Shown here: positions 17,674-26,337 of the stretch, in pieces | How positions within the stretch are numbered: the stretch's first letter is position 1 | Layout: the number at the start of each line of letters is the position of its first letter | NCBI GenBank assembly: GCA_029260965.1 | Contig: JAJDCG010000001.1 | Span: forward strand, 248,001-312,000 | DNA length: 64,000 nt | Source: Candidatus Levyibacteriota bacterium | GTDB taxonomy: Bacteria; Patescibacteria; Microgenomatia; Levybacterales; UBA12049 | Direction of reading: 5' to 3' | The notes under the pieces: generated by a model | Told to the model about the DNA's origin: nothing | Databases searched by the model: none | The model's input: the letters and a program-made list of their open reading frames with translations, nothing else | Program-made: the position numbers and the translations under genes

Positions 17674-18846
17674 ATGCCGGCAGTACAAAGATCAGAATTT
17701 TCATTGGCACTAAATCAAATCGCCTCAGAGCGAGGAGTTGATGTTGATGTTGTTCTAGATACAGTTCAGAATGCTATTTTAGCTGCATACCGCAAAGATC
17801 ATCCCGGTGTTGAGGTGGAAGACTACAGGGCTGAGTTGAACCCACAGACAGGTGAGGCACATATATTTGAGGGAGATAAAGATGTAACACCCCCCGGTTT
17901 TGGGCGCATAGCTGCACAGACTGCGAAACAGGTTATTTTGCAAAAGATCCGAGAGAAGGAAAAAGAAGCCATATTTTCTGATTACAGAGACAAGGTTGGT
18001 ACTGTGCTCAACGGAATGATTCTCCGCTTTGCAGGCCCTAATATTATTGTTGATATTGGAAAGACTGAGGCTATATATCCAGTTGTTGAACAGATTGCAG
18101 GTGAGAGATATCATCTAAATCAAAGACTTTCTTTTTATCTTCTTGATATTCGAGAGGGTGCAAAGGGAGAAGAAATTGTTTTATCACGAGCTGCAAATGG
18201 ATTTGTTGAAGGTTTGTTTAAAAGAGAGGTTCCTGAGATTGCGCAGGGATCAGTTGAGATTAAAGCAATTGTCCGTGAGCCAGGAAATAGATCAAAAGTT
18301 GCAGTATTTTCAGCACAACCAGGTATTGATCCTGTTGGTTCATGTGTTGGTCAGAAAGGTGTCCGTGTGCAGTCTATTATTCAAGAGTTGGGAGGAATTG
18401 AAAAGGTTGACATAATCCAGTGGGTAGAGGAACCGAAATCATACATTGCCCAATCTCTTTCTCCCGCCAAAAATGTGTCAGTAGAGATTGATGAAAAAGA
18501 GAAAGTAGCACATGTTGCTGTTCCCGCTGAAGAACTCTCACTTGCTATTGGCAAGGATGGTCAAAACGTTCGTCTTGCTCACAAATTGACAGGATACAGA
18601 ATTGAGATTGAGGGAATTGCTTCTGCTTCTAATGAGGCTGAAGCGATAGTAAAAACAGAAAAAACAGTTGAAGAACCACCAGCTGTGAAGTTGGAAGATT
18701 CAGATAGCAAAGAAGAAAAAATTGAGACCCCAAAAGTTGAAGAATCAATAAACGAACCAGAAGCAGTAACGGATGAGACCCCTAAAAAAGATTCCGAAAA
18801 GACAGATCAAGCCGAGCCTGAGGTTGAAGATAAAAAAGAGGAATAA
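17674..18846 (+). CDS. nusA: Transcription termination/antitermination protein NusA
   Basis: About 390 residues. The start at 17674 (MPAVQRSEF) matches the family; the open frame extends 10 codons upstream through the -10 box, so that is rejected. Order: N-terminal RNA-polymerase-binding domain (1-125), S1 domain (about 130-195), two KH domains (about 200-330; GSCVGQKGVRVQ and AIGKDGQNVRLA are the GxxG loops). The final 60 residues are an acidic low-complexity tail rather than the alpha-proteobacterial acidic repeats. NusA binds RNA polymerase and nascent RNA to control pausing and termination. First gene of the nusA-infB-rpsO-pnp region. Confidence 0.95.
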   Translation: MPAVQRSEFSLALNQIASERGVDVDVVLDTVQNAILAAYRKDHPGVEVEDYRAELNPQTGEAHIFEGDKDVTPPGFGRIAAQTAKQVILQKIREKEKEAIFSDYRDKVGTVLNGMILRFAGPNIIVDIGKTEAIYPVVEQIAGERYHLNQRLSFYLLDIREGAKGEEIVLSRAANGFVEGLFKREVPEIAQGSVEIKAIVREPGNRSKVAVFSAQPGIDPVGSCVGQKGVRVQSIIQELGGIEKVDIIQWVEEPKSYIAQSLSPAKNVSVEIDEKEKVAHVAVPAEELSLAIGKDGQNVRLAHKLTGYRIEIEGIASASNEAEAIVKTEKTVEEPPAVKLEDSDSKEEKIETPKVEESINEPEAVTDETPKKDSEKTDQAEPEVEDKKEE

Positions 18847-18960
18847 TTTCTAAATGACAAAATTTTTTTTATCTTTTAAAAATTTGCATTTTGATAATAT
18901 TTCGAATTTCGACCTTGCTTGTCAGCAGGTAGGTATTCGAATTGCGAATTTAAAAAAAAT

Positions 18961-20439
18961 ATGGCTAAGAATGAATCAGCAAAGGAAGACTCAAATCAAT
19001 ATTTCCCCCCTGTCATAACAGTGCTTGGTCATGTTGACCACGGTAAAACCACACTTTTGGATGCTGTGCGTAAAACCTCAATAGCAGATCGTGAAAAAGG
19101 TGGCATTACTCAGAAAATCGGTGCATCCGAGGTCGAGATAGAGCACGAAGGCAAGAAACGTAAGATTACTTTTATTGATACTCCAGGTCACGAGGCATTT
19201 ACAAAAATGCGTGGACATGGAGTGAACGTATCTGATGTCAGTCTTCTAATTGTCGCTGCAACAGACGGTGTAAAACCACAAACAAAAGAGAGTATCCAAA
19301 TCCTTCAGGATTCAGGTACTCCATTTATAGTTGTGATTACCAAGGTAGATATGCCTCATCAAAATATCAACGATGTCAAGCAGAGTATTGTTCGTGAAGG
19401 CGTGATGCTTGAAGGATTAGGTGGAGATGTACCTGTCATAGAGATATCTGCAAAAACAGGCCAAAATATCAAGGAATTGCTCGATTTGATACTTTTGGTT
19501 TTTGATCTTCACAAACCAGCAGACTATTTTGAAAAAATCTCTAAATCTGCCCCTGTCTCAGCGGTTGTTATTGAGTCAAAGCTTGATACACGAGTGGGAC
19601 CCAAAGCAGCAGTTGTTGTTAAGAATGGTGTACTAAAAGTCCGCGAAGAAGTGCAAATCGAGGGCGAGGTATTTAAAATCCGCTCACTCATGGACGATCG
19701 GGGCAAGCAACTGTTGTCAGCATGTGCAGGTCAGGCTGTGGAGGTATTCGGGTTCAAGCAAGTGCCTCCTGTAGGTGGTGTTATTACCGATAAATCGGTA
19801 AAAGTAGAAAAGAGGTCGTCTGTGAAGGATGAGCCACTTGCTAAAACTGCAATTTATACAAAAAAAGAAGAACACAAAGGTTTATCTGTTATTTTGGTTG
19901 CGGATACACTTGGCTCGCTTGAAGCTATTACTAGTTCCCTACCTGATGGTGTAAAGATTGTTTTACAAAAAACAGGCGAGGTAACTGATGCTGATGTTGT
20001 CCTTGCCAAATCAACGGGTAGTATAGTGCTTAGTTTTGGCACAAAAATAAAACCTGATATTACAAAATTGGCAATGAATGAGAAAGTTCTTCTCAGAAAT
20101 TATGAAGTTATTTATGAACTGATAGACGAGATTAAAGATGCACAGGAAGGAAAACTGGCCTCACAAATGGAGCAGATTTATGGTGTGGCTCATGTTCTTG
20201 CTAAATTCCCCTATGAAAAGACACAAGCATTAGGTGTAAAAATAGACGATGGTAGATTGGCCAAGGGTGATCGTGTACGCATAATGAGAGGGGATGAGGT
20301 TGTGGGAGAAAATAGCATCAAGTCTCTCAGGGTTGGGAAAGATACTACATCTAAAGTGGAGGTCGGAAAAGAGGCGGGAGTAGTACTTGCAAAAGAACTT
20401 GACATTTTGGTAGGAGATGTGATACTATCCCATAGTTAA
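18961..20439 (+). CDS. infB: Translation initiation factor IF-2 (short form)
   Basis: A 492-residue IF-2, starting at the ATG at 18961; the upstream frame from a TTG crosses an AT-rich intergenic stretch and is rejected. The G domain has VLGHVDHGKTT (P loop), DTPGHEAF (G3) and TKVD (G4), followed by domains II, III and the fMet-tRNA-binding C2 domain. The long N-terminal IF2N region of E. coli IF-2 is absent; the protein begins about 20 residues before the G domain. It delivers initiator tRNA to the 30S subunit. Confidence 0.96.
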   Translation: MAKNESAKEDSNQYFPPVITVLGHVDHGKTTLLDAVRKTSIADREKGGITQKIGASEVEIEHEGKKRKITFIDTPGHEAFTKMRGHGVNVSDVSLLIVAATDGVKPQTKESIQILQDSGTPFIVVITKVDMPHQNINDVKQSIVREGVMLEGLGGDVPVIEISAKTGQNIKELLDLILLVFDLHKPADYFEKISKSAPVSAVVIESKLDTRVGPKAAVVVKNGVLKVREEVQIEGEVFKIRSLMDDRGKQLLSACAGQAVEVFGFKQVPPVGGVITDKSVKVEKRSSVKDEPLAKTAIYTKKEEHKGLSVILVADTLGSLEAITSSLPDGVKIVLQKTGEVTDADVVLAKSTGSIVLSFGTKIKPDITKLAMNEKVLLRNYEVIYELIDEIKDAQEGKLASQMEQIYGVAHVLAKFPYEKTQALGVKIDDGRLAKGDRVRIMRGDEVVGENSIKSLRVGKDTTSKVEVGKEAGVVLAKELDILVGDVILSHS

Positions 20440-20448
20440 ACTGACTAT

Positions 20449-21528
20449 ATGGATAACCAAATAGGACAAAAGTTGAAGGATTTAATCGCTTCAGGCACAA
20501 GTTTTGGTGTCGCAGTTGGCTCAGACCCTACTCTTGATGAGATGGGGGCAGCACTTTCTCTGTATCTGATGCTTAAAAACGCAGGTAAAGAAGTGTCTAT
20601 AGCATCGCCCACAGACCCCATTGTTGAAGTTTCATCTTTAGTCGGAGTCGATAAAGTAAAAAAAACCCTTGGTGGTGGATCAGGTGGCGATCTTACGGTC
20701 TCGTTTCCATACACTGAGGGAGAAATCGAAAAGGTTTCATATACTCAGGAAGAGGGTTTTCTCAATATTATAGTTAAAGCAGGAGAGGGTGGTCTTTCGT
20801 TTGGTGAAAAAGATGTGAAATTCACAAGGGGTGGTGGGGCGCTTGATGCAGTGTTTGTTATCGGCACGCCGTATCTTGCTGAGGTTGACAGTCTGTTTGA
20901 TACAGAAAATCCTGATATAAAGATTATAAATATTGACAATAAGCAGGAAAACGAAGGTTATGGAGATGTGGTGCTTGTTGCAAGTAGACTCTCATCTGTA
21001 AGTGAGGGAGTAGCTGATTTGGCGCTCGTTTTGGGTCTTAATATTGATGCTGATTCAGCACAAAATTTACTTAATGGTATAACATATGCTACTGGGAATT
21101 TCCAGAATAAAAATACATCTCCGCTTGCTTTTGAGATGGTATCGCTTTTGATGAAGAAAGGTGCTGTTCGCGAGGTTCCCGAAAGTGCGACAAAAGGTAT
21201 AAGTATGATGGGACAAAGAGATGACAGAAAGTTCCAAAACAGGAATCAACCACAGAACCGTAACCAGTCATCGCAGAGACAGGATGGTCAGAGGAAATCT
21301 GACATTAGGCAAAGTCGTGGTGGATTTGAGCAAAAACTTCAGGAAAGAGTAAGGCAGGAGAGAGATCGTGAAGCAAGACAAGGGCAGCAGGGCAATAATC
21401 CGCCTGGGAATAAACCCCAGCCACAAACACAGCCTCGCGTAAGTAACCAACAGGATGCTGATGTCATTGGAGAAGCGCCAATAGATTGGCTCGCACCCAA
21501 GGTCTACAAAGGCTCAAGCGACGTATAG
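20449..21528 (+). CDS. DHH-phosphoesterase-like protein with degenerate active site
   Basis: A 359-residue protein in the place where NrnA (nano-RNase/pAp phosphatase) usually follows infB. The first motif, normally DxDxxGS after a His-Pro, reads SDPTLDEMGAALSLYLML (residues 25-42), and the DHH motif position reads NIDNKQENEGYGD (about 163-175), so DHH has become DNK. The fold looks preserved, while the metal ligands are largely lost. Residues 250-340 are Gln/Asn/Arg-rich and look disordered, possibly RNA-binding. It may bind nucleotides or RNA without hydrolysis. It lies 9 bases after infB, so it is in the same transcript. Confidence 0.7.
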   Translation: MDNQIGQKLKDLIASGTSFGVAVGSDPTLDEMGAALSLYLMLKNAGKEVSIASPTDPIVEVSSLVGVDKVKKTLGGGSGGDLTVSFPYTEGEIEKVSYTQEEGFLNIIVKAGEGGLSFGEKDVKFTRGGGALDAVFVIGTPYLAEVDSLFDTENPDIKIINIDNKQENEGYGDVVLVASRLSSVSEGVADLALVLGLNIDADSAQNLLNGITYATGNFQNKNTSPLAFEMVSLLMKKGAVREVPESATKGISMMGQRDDRKFQNRNQPQNRNQSSQRQDGQRKSDIRQSRGGFEQKLQERVRQERDREARQGQQGNNPPGNKPQPQTQPRVSNQQDADVIGEAPIDWLAPKVYKGSSDV

Positions 21529-21538
21529 CAAATTCCCC

Positions 21539-21567
21539 TTGTGATAAATTACCGGAAGTGTTATAAT
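21539..21567 (+). promoter_or_regulatory. rpsO-pnp promoter
   Basis: TTGTGA at 21539-21544, 17-base spacer, TATAAT at 21562-21567. It has the same -35 box as the nusA promoter. The predicted start near 21574 leaves a 35-base leader before rpsO. Confidence 0.8.
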
Positions 21568-21608
21568 GCTTAAAGTTGATAAATAAAAAAGAAATAATTA
21601 AGTAAGTT

Positions 21609-21878
21609 ATGCCGCTAAGTACCGCGCAGAAGCAACAAGTAATTGATGAATATCAGACAGTAAAGGGTGACACCGGTTCTCCTGAGGTGCAAATTGCACT
21701 TTTGACAACCCGTATTACACGTCTTGCTGATCATCTAAAAGAGCACGCGCATGATGTTCATTCAAGACGCGGACTTCTCTCAATGATTGCTAAGAGACGC
21801 AGGCTCATAAACTTTCTTAAGAAAGTAGATGACAAGAGAGTTAAAGATATATTAGGAAAAATAGGAATGAAGGCTTAG
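21609..21878 (+). CDS. rpsO: 30S ribosomal protein S15
   Basis: An 89-residue S15 of normal length: four helices with the conserved GDTGSPEVQIALLT segment (residues 19-32), the HDVHSRRGLL turn near 46 and RRRLINFLKK near 64. It binds the central domain of 16S rRNA early in 30S assembly. It precedes pnp, the classic rpsO-pnp pair, with its own promoter directly upstream. Confidence 0.97.
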   Translation: MPLSTAQKQQVIDEYQTVKGDTGSPEVQIALLTTRITRLADHLKEHAHDVHSRRGLLSMIAKRRRLINFLKKVDDKRVKDILGKIGMKA

Positions 21879-21935
21879 GAATGTATTTGGATTAACTTCA
21901 ACCACATCCATAATTAGTCGCAAAATAAATAATTA

Positions 21936-24296
21936 ATGAATAAAAAAACCTCAGTAGACATAGAATTTGGTGGTAAGACACTAATACTTGAAACAGGAGA
22001 ATTGGCGCCACAAGCGACAGCATCAGTGCTGGCTCGTCTTGGTGATACAGTCGTTTTAGCAACAGTTGTTGTTGGAAATCTCAGACCCGATATTGACTAT
22101 TTCCCGCTAAGCGTTGATTACGTCGAGAGACTTTATGCAGGGGGGAAAATCAAGGGTAGTCGATGGGTAAAAAGAGAAGGTAGGCCCTCAGATGAAGCAA
22201 TCCTCGCTGGTCGCGTGATTGATCGTTCGATTCGCCCACTTTTTCCAAAAGAATTCAAAAACGAGGTTCAGGTAATAGTTACAGTTTTGTCAGTTGATGC
22301 AGAGAACGAGCCTGACATATTAGCTCTCAATGCTGTATCAGCAGCGCTTGCTATTTCAAAAGCACCATGGAATGGTCCAATTGCAGGGGTGAGGATGGGT
22401 TATGTAGAAGAGAATGGTGATCAGGCAGCATTTCTTGCCAATCCTACTGTAAGTCAGGCAGAGCATTCAACCCTTGACATAATTGTTTCCCAAAGCAAAG
22501 ACAAGACTGTGATGATTGAGGCAGGTGCTATGCAGGTTGCTGAAAGCGTGGTATATCAGGCTGTAAAAGATGCGCATGCTGAAACAGCTCGAGTGCTGGA
22601 TGGGATTGAAAAACTTGTTAAAAAGGTAGGACAGGAAAAGCTTCCTGTTCCTGAGAATCCGGCTCTTAATGAGGCAGTAGCAATATTTGAAAAATCCTAC
22701 AAGGCAGAAGTAAAGAAAATAATTGAGACAAGGGTTGGAAAAGAAGGCGGCGGAGATGAGTCGGGGGAGTTGATTGCAAAGATTCATGAAGATTTGTTGG
22801 TGAAAGATCCAGAAACAAAAATTGATAAAAAGACCCTCGCAAAAGCTCTTGAGAAAGTAATGTTCAAACTCATCAGAGCTGAAACAATATCAAAGAAAAA
22901 GAGAGTGGATGGTCGTGGGCTCGGAGAGATACGTGAGATAACTGGTATGACAGGGATTCTCCCTAGAACTCATGGATCAGCTTTGTTTAATCGGGGAATT
23001 ACACAGGCACTTAGTGTTGCTACTCTCGGATCTCCTCGTCTTGAACAGCTTATAGAGTCTGCAGAGGGTGAGGAAACAAAAAGATATATTCATCATTATT
23101 CTGGTCTTCCATATTCGTTTGGACAGGCAGGACGTATGGGTTTTACCTCGAGACGAGAAATAGGTCACGGAGCTTTAGCAGAGCGTGCTTTGCAGGCAGT
23201 TATACCATCACAGGATATTTTCCCGTATACAATTCGCGTTGTCTCTGAGGTTCTATCACAAAATGGATCTTCATCAATGGCCAGTACTTGTGGCTCGACA
23301 CTTGCTCTCATGGATGCTGGTGTGCCTATAACTGCTCCAGTTGCTGGTATTTCAGTGGGTATGATGTCTGACGAGAAGGATTATGTGCTCCTTACTGACA
23401 TCATCGGTCTTGAGGATTTCTCTGGAGATATGGATTTTAAGGTGGCAGGAACATCAAAAGGCATTACTGCTATTCAATTAGATGTTAAAATTCCAGGTTT
23501 AACCCTTGAACAGGTTGAGGAAATTCTGGCTCAGGCAAAGGAGGCTAGAGCAATTATTCTTGAAAAAATGGATACAATCATTCCCTCTTCAAGGAAGACT
23601 GTATCAGAATATGCGCCAAAGATTGAGAGAATCCAAATACCAGTCGATAAAATAGGTGAGATTATAGGTCCCTCTGGCAAGAACATAAAGGCAATTATAG
23701 CTCAAACAGGTGCAGAGGTGGATGTTGATGATAGTGGCATGGTAAGCGTATCAGCTGTGTCTCAGGATTCAGTTCAGGCTGCTGTTGATTGGATATCTGG
23801 TATGACACGCGAGGTCTCAGTCGGCGAGGAATTTGAGGGTACTGTCAAGAGGATTCTTCCGTTTGGAGCATTTGTTGAATACCTACCAGGTCGCGAGGGA
23901 ATGGTGCATGTTAGCAAGATGAAAGCAGGCACTTTTGTTAAGGATCCATCTGAAGTGGTTGCAGTAGATGATAAAGTAAAGGTAAAAATAGAAGAGCGTG
24001 ATCAGCAGGGAAGAATCAACCTGACAATGATTCTTGATGGCAGTGCTCCATCGGGTGGTGATGCACCACGAGGAGGCAGGGATTTTGGAGGAGATCGAGG
24101 AGGCGGTCAGAGGAGTGAAAGATCATTTGCACCTAGACAGGGTGGATCTTTTAATCGTGCACTAAGGCAGGGTGGATTTGAGAGAAACGATAAATCTGAT
24201 CATCCTTTGTCTCAGCAGTTGAGACGAGAAAGTTTTGCCAAACCAGGTGGTGTTGGAACCCGCAAATTCCCCCCGAAAAAAAGATTTAGTAGGTAG
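21936..24296 (+). CDS. pnp: Polyribonucleotide nucleotidyltransferase (PNPase)
   Basis: A 786-residue PNPase: first RNase PH domain (about 10-145), helical linker, second RNase PH domain (about 320-550, with GSSSMASTCGS and the GDMDFKVAGT active-site region), KH (about 560-620, GPSGKNIKAI) and S1 (about 625-690). It degrades RNA 3'-5' with phosphate and can add tails. The final 90 residues form a Gly/Arg-rich tail (GGRDFGGDRGGGQ) followed by an Arg/Lys end, longer than usual and probably an RNA-binding extension. It meets the convergent MBL gene two bases downstream. Confidence 0.96.
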   Translation: MNKKTSVDIEFGGKTLILETGELAPQATASVLARLGDTVVLATVVVGNLRPDIDYFPLSVDYVERLYAGGKIKGSRWVKREGRPSDEAILAGRVIDRSIRPLFPKEFKNEVQVIVTVLSVDAENEPDILALNAVSAALAISKAPWNGPIAGVRMGYVEENGDQAAFLANPTVSQAEHSTLDIIVSQSKDKTVMIEAGAMQVAESVVYQAVKDAHAETARVLDGIEKLVKKVGQEKLPVPENPALNEAVAIFEKSYKAEVKKIIETRVGKEGGGDESGELIAKIHEDLLVKDPETKIDKKTLAKALEKVMFKLIRAETISKKKRVDGRGLGEIREITGMTGILPRTHGSALFNRGITQALSVATLGSPRLEQLIESAEGEETKRYIHHYSGLPYSFGQAGRMGFTSRREIGHGALAERALQAVIPSQDIFPYTIRVVSEVLSQNGSSSMASTCGSTLALMDAGVPITAPVAGISVGMMSDEKDYVLLTDIIGLEDFSGDMDFKVAGTSKGITAIQLDVKIPGLTLEQVEEILAQAKEARAIILEKMDTIIPSSRKTVSEYAPKIERIQIPVDKIGEIIGPSGKNIKAIIAQTGAEVDVDDSGMVSVSAVSQDSVQAAVDWISGMTREVSVGEEFEGTVKRILPFGAFVEYLPGREGMVHVSKMKAGTFVKDPSEVVAVDDKVKVKIEERDQQGRINLTMILDGSAPSGGDAPRGGRDFGGDRGGGQRSERSFAPRQGGSFNRALRQGGFERNDKSDHPLSQQLRRESFAKPGGVGTRKFPPKKRFSR

Positions 24297-24298
24297 AA

Positions 24299-24925
24299 TT
24301 AAACCTTAATCTCTTCCCCAGTTTGTAGTCCCAAAAACTTAATATCATTTTGAGTGAAATAATTTTTGAGTCGTGCATAAAAGGCATCTCTTGCTGTAGC
24401 ATTCCAATGCCAGTCATGGATTGGTATTATAATTTGAGGTTTTAGCTCTATGGCCTTTTCAATCGCTTGGGTCAAGCTTCCCCAGGGAGCTTGGATAGGT
24501 AGGGCTAATATTCTGCAGGTTCTTTTAAGTCTCAAATTGTCTCCTGGATGAGTTAGTGTTGAGAATATATTGAACAATGTGTTTTGAAATTGGGGTGCTG
24601 CGAAAAGATGTTCATGTGGTGCATCAATTACTTCTATGAATTCATTCCCTTCAGTCACTGCTTTGATATCTTCCTTTGCCAGGATATCCACAACAGATCG
24701 GTTAGTAATAATTTGAAGATTGGGAAATTTGGATACCAATTCTTTGATAAATGGTAAATAGAAATGGTCAGGATGTTCGTGAGTAATCAAAAGGTAATCA
24801 AGTTGATCAATAGCTTGTATCTCAATTCCTTTTTCTTCAACAGAATAGGATCCTGGGTCAATAAGTATTGTTTTACCGTTTTCTTTTATCAGCAGACATG
24901 AATGTATATGTTTTGAAATCTTCAT
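24299..24925 (-). CDS. Metallo-beta-lactamase fold hydrolase (UlaG-like)
   Basis: A 208-residue single-domain MBL protein. The metal-binding signature THEHPDHF is near residues 48-55, preceded by an ILIDPGSY strand; later His residues (HEHLF, PIHDWHWN) would complete the dinuclear site. Without the beta-CASP insertion it is not an RNase; UlaG-like members hydrolyse small lactones or phosphodiesters. It stands alone on the minus strand between pnp and the Lon-like gene. Substrate unknown. Confidence 0.8.
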   Translation of the reverse strand: MKISKHIHSCLLIKENGKTILIDPGSYSVEEKGIEIQAIDQLDYLLITHEHPDHFYLPFIKELVSKFPNLQIITNRSVVDILAKEDIKAVTEGNEFIEVIDAPHEHLFAAPQFQNTLFNIFSTLTHPGDNLRLKRTCRILALPIQAPWGSLTQAIEKAIELKPQIIIPIHDWHWNATARDAFYARLKNYFTQNDIKFLGLQTGEEIKV

Positions 24926-24982
24926 ATAGGTAGTATATCAAAATATCTTTGCATTGATCATCAAATGTAGTAATATAAATAT

Positions 24983-26278
24983 ATGGATCCGACTGCCCAG
25001 ACACCTGTTAGTGACTTAAATCAGCAAGGTTCTGACGACCAGGTAGAGCAGGCAAGGGGAGATGTGCCGATGATGGGACAGATCGGTCAGAGCGTGACTG
25101 ATGCTGAGGCACTTAAGGCGGTTGATGATGTAAATAAGTCTCAGATTATTCACAACGACACAACACAGAGCGAAACACAAAATACCCAGGGGCAACAATC
25201 TATTACTGATCATGGAAAATCTTCTGATCAGATTCGCGCATTGGGTGAGAAAATAGAAAATGCAGCAATACCGCAGGAGTTTAAGGCAGAGTTACTAGAC
25301 CGTATCGCGCGTCTTGGGATGATCCGTTCGAGTGCTGGCTTTCTTTCTAGTACATATATCATGGAGTATGAATCAACTTCTCGCTTCGTGAATTGGGTTG
25401 TAGAGATGCCATGGGACAAAAAGAGTGATGATTTACTGGATCTTAGTAAGGCCAAGGAAATAATGGATAAGAATCATCATGGTTTAGAACCTTTGAAAAA
25501 AAGAGTTCTTGAATATATAGCATCTCTCATGCTTAATATTAAAAATTATGGTAGTGAGGCACATTTAGTAAAGGCACCAATTCTGTGCGTGGTGGGATTG
25601 GCTGGTACTGGTAAGACTACGTTTGCTCGTTCTATGGCTGAGGCTTTGGGTCGCCAGTTTGAGCGAATACCGTTTGGTGGCATGGCTGATTCGAGAGTTT
25701 TACGGGGCCAGTCGAGATATTTTCCAGATGCAGAGCCTGGGCAGATTATAAAAAAGATGGTTCATGCAGGAACAAATAATCCTGTGATTCTTCTTGACGA
25801 GCTGGATCGTGTCACCGACACTTCACGGGCTAACATAATGGGTGTTCTTATTGAAATACTTGATCCAGAGCAAAACGTAAGATTTACAGATCATTATGTT
25901 GATTATCCTTTTAGTCTCCAGAATACACTTTTTATCGCAACAGCCAATAATGTCTCGAGTGTCTCGACCGCTGTTTTGGACAGACTTGAAATAATTCAGA
26001 TGCCTTCATATAATGATGAGGAGAAAATTGCCATTGGTCGAGACTTTGTATTACCTAAAACTATGAAAATGACAGGACTTCTCCAGAATCAGATGACGAT
26101 CGCACCAGAGGTTTGGGGACCATTAGTCAGACCGCTTGGTTATGATCCTGGTATTCGTGGCCTTGAGAGAATTATAACAGGTATGTGCCGTAAGGCAGCA
26201 ACTGTTATAATTTCGGGTCAGGCACAGACTGTTTCGATAACCAATGAAAACGTGAAGCAGTTTCTGCCAGAATGGTAA
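24983..26278 (+). CDS. Lon-like AAA+ ATPase without protease domain
   Basis: A 431-residue protein equivalent to the middle of Lon. Residues 1-75 are a Gln/Asp-rich tail in place of the LON substrate domain. About 85-160 resembles the helical Lon region (FVNWVVEMPWDKKS and KEIMDKNHHGLEPLKKRVLEY are hallmark stretches). The ATPase has GLAGTGKTT (near 205) and LLDELDRV (near 270), then the alpha-helical small domain (RGLERIITGMCRKA). It ends where the S16 protease with its Ser-Lys dyad should begin, so it cannot be a Lon protease alone. It might act as an unfoldase or chaperone, or partner a separate protease. An AT-rich TATAAA lies just before the ATG. Confidence 0.85.
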   Translation: MDPTAQTPVSDLNQQGSDDQVEQARGDVPMMGQIGQSVTDAEALKAVDDVNKSQIIHNDTTQSETQNTQGQQSITDHGKSSDQIRALGEKIENAAIPQEFKAELLDRIARLGMIRSSAGFLSSTYIMEYESTSRFVNWVVEMPWDKKSDDLLDLSKAKEIMDKNHHGLEPLKKRVLEYIASLMLNIKNYGSEAHLVKAPILCVVGLAGTGKTTFARSMAEALGRQFERIPFGGMADSRVLRGQSRYFPDAEPGQIIKKMVHAGTNNPVILLDELDRVTDTSRANIMGVLIEILDPEQNVRFTDHYVDYPFSLQNTLFIATANNVSSVSTAVLDRLEIIQMPSYNDEEKIAIGRDFVLPKTMKMTGLLQNQMTIAPEVWGPLVRPLGYDPGIRGLERIITGMCRKAATVIISGQAQTVSITNENVKQFLPEW

Positions 26279-26337
26279 TTTGGAGCTTGGAACATGGTTT
26301 GTAGTAACTAATTTGTGATATACTACATAGATAAATA

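Noticed and set aside
18895..18955. Imperfect palindrome (TTCGAATTTCG / ATTCGAATTGCG) before infB
   Set aside because: Pairing is weak and interrupted and no T-run or second copy supports a terminator or repeat element.
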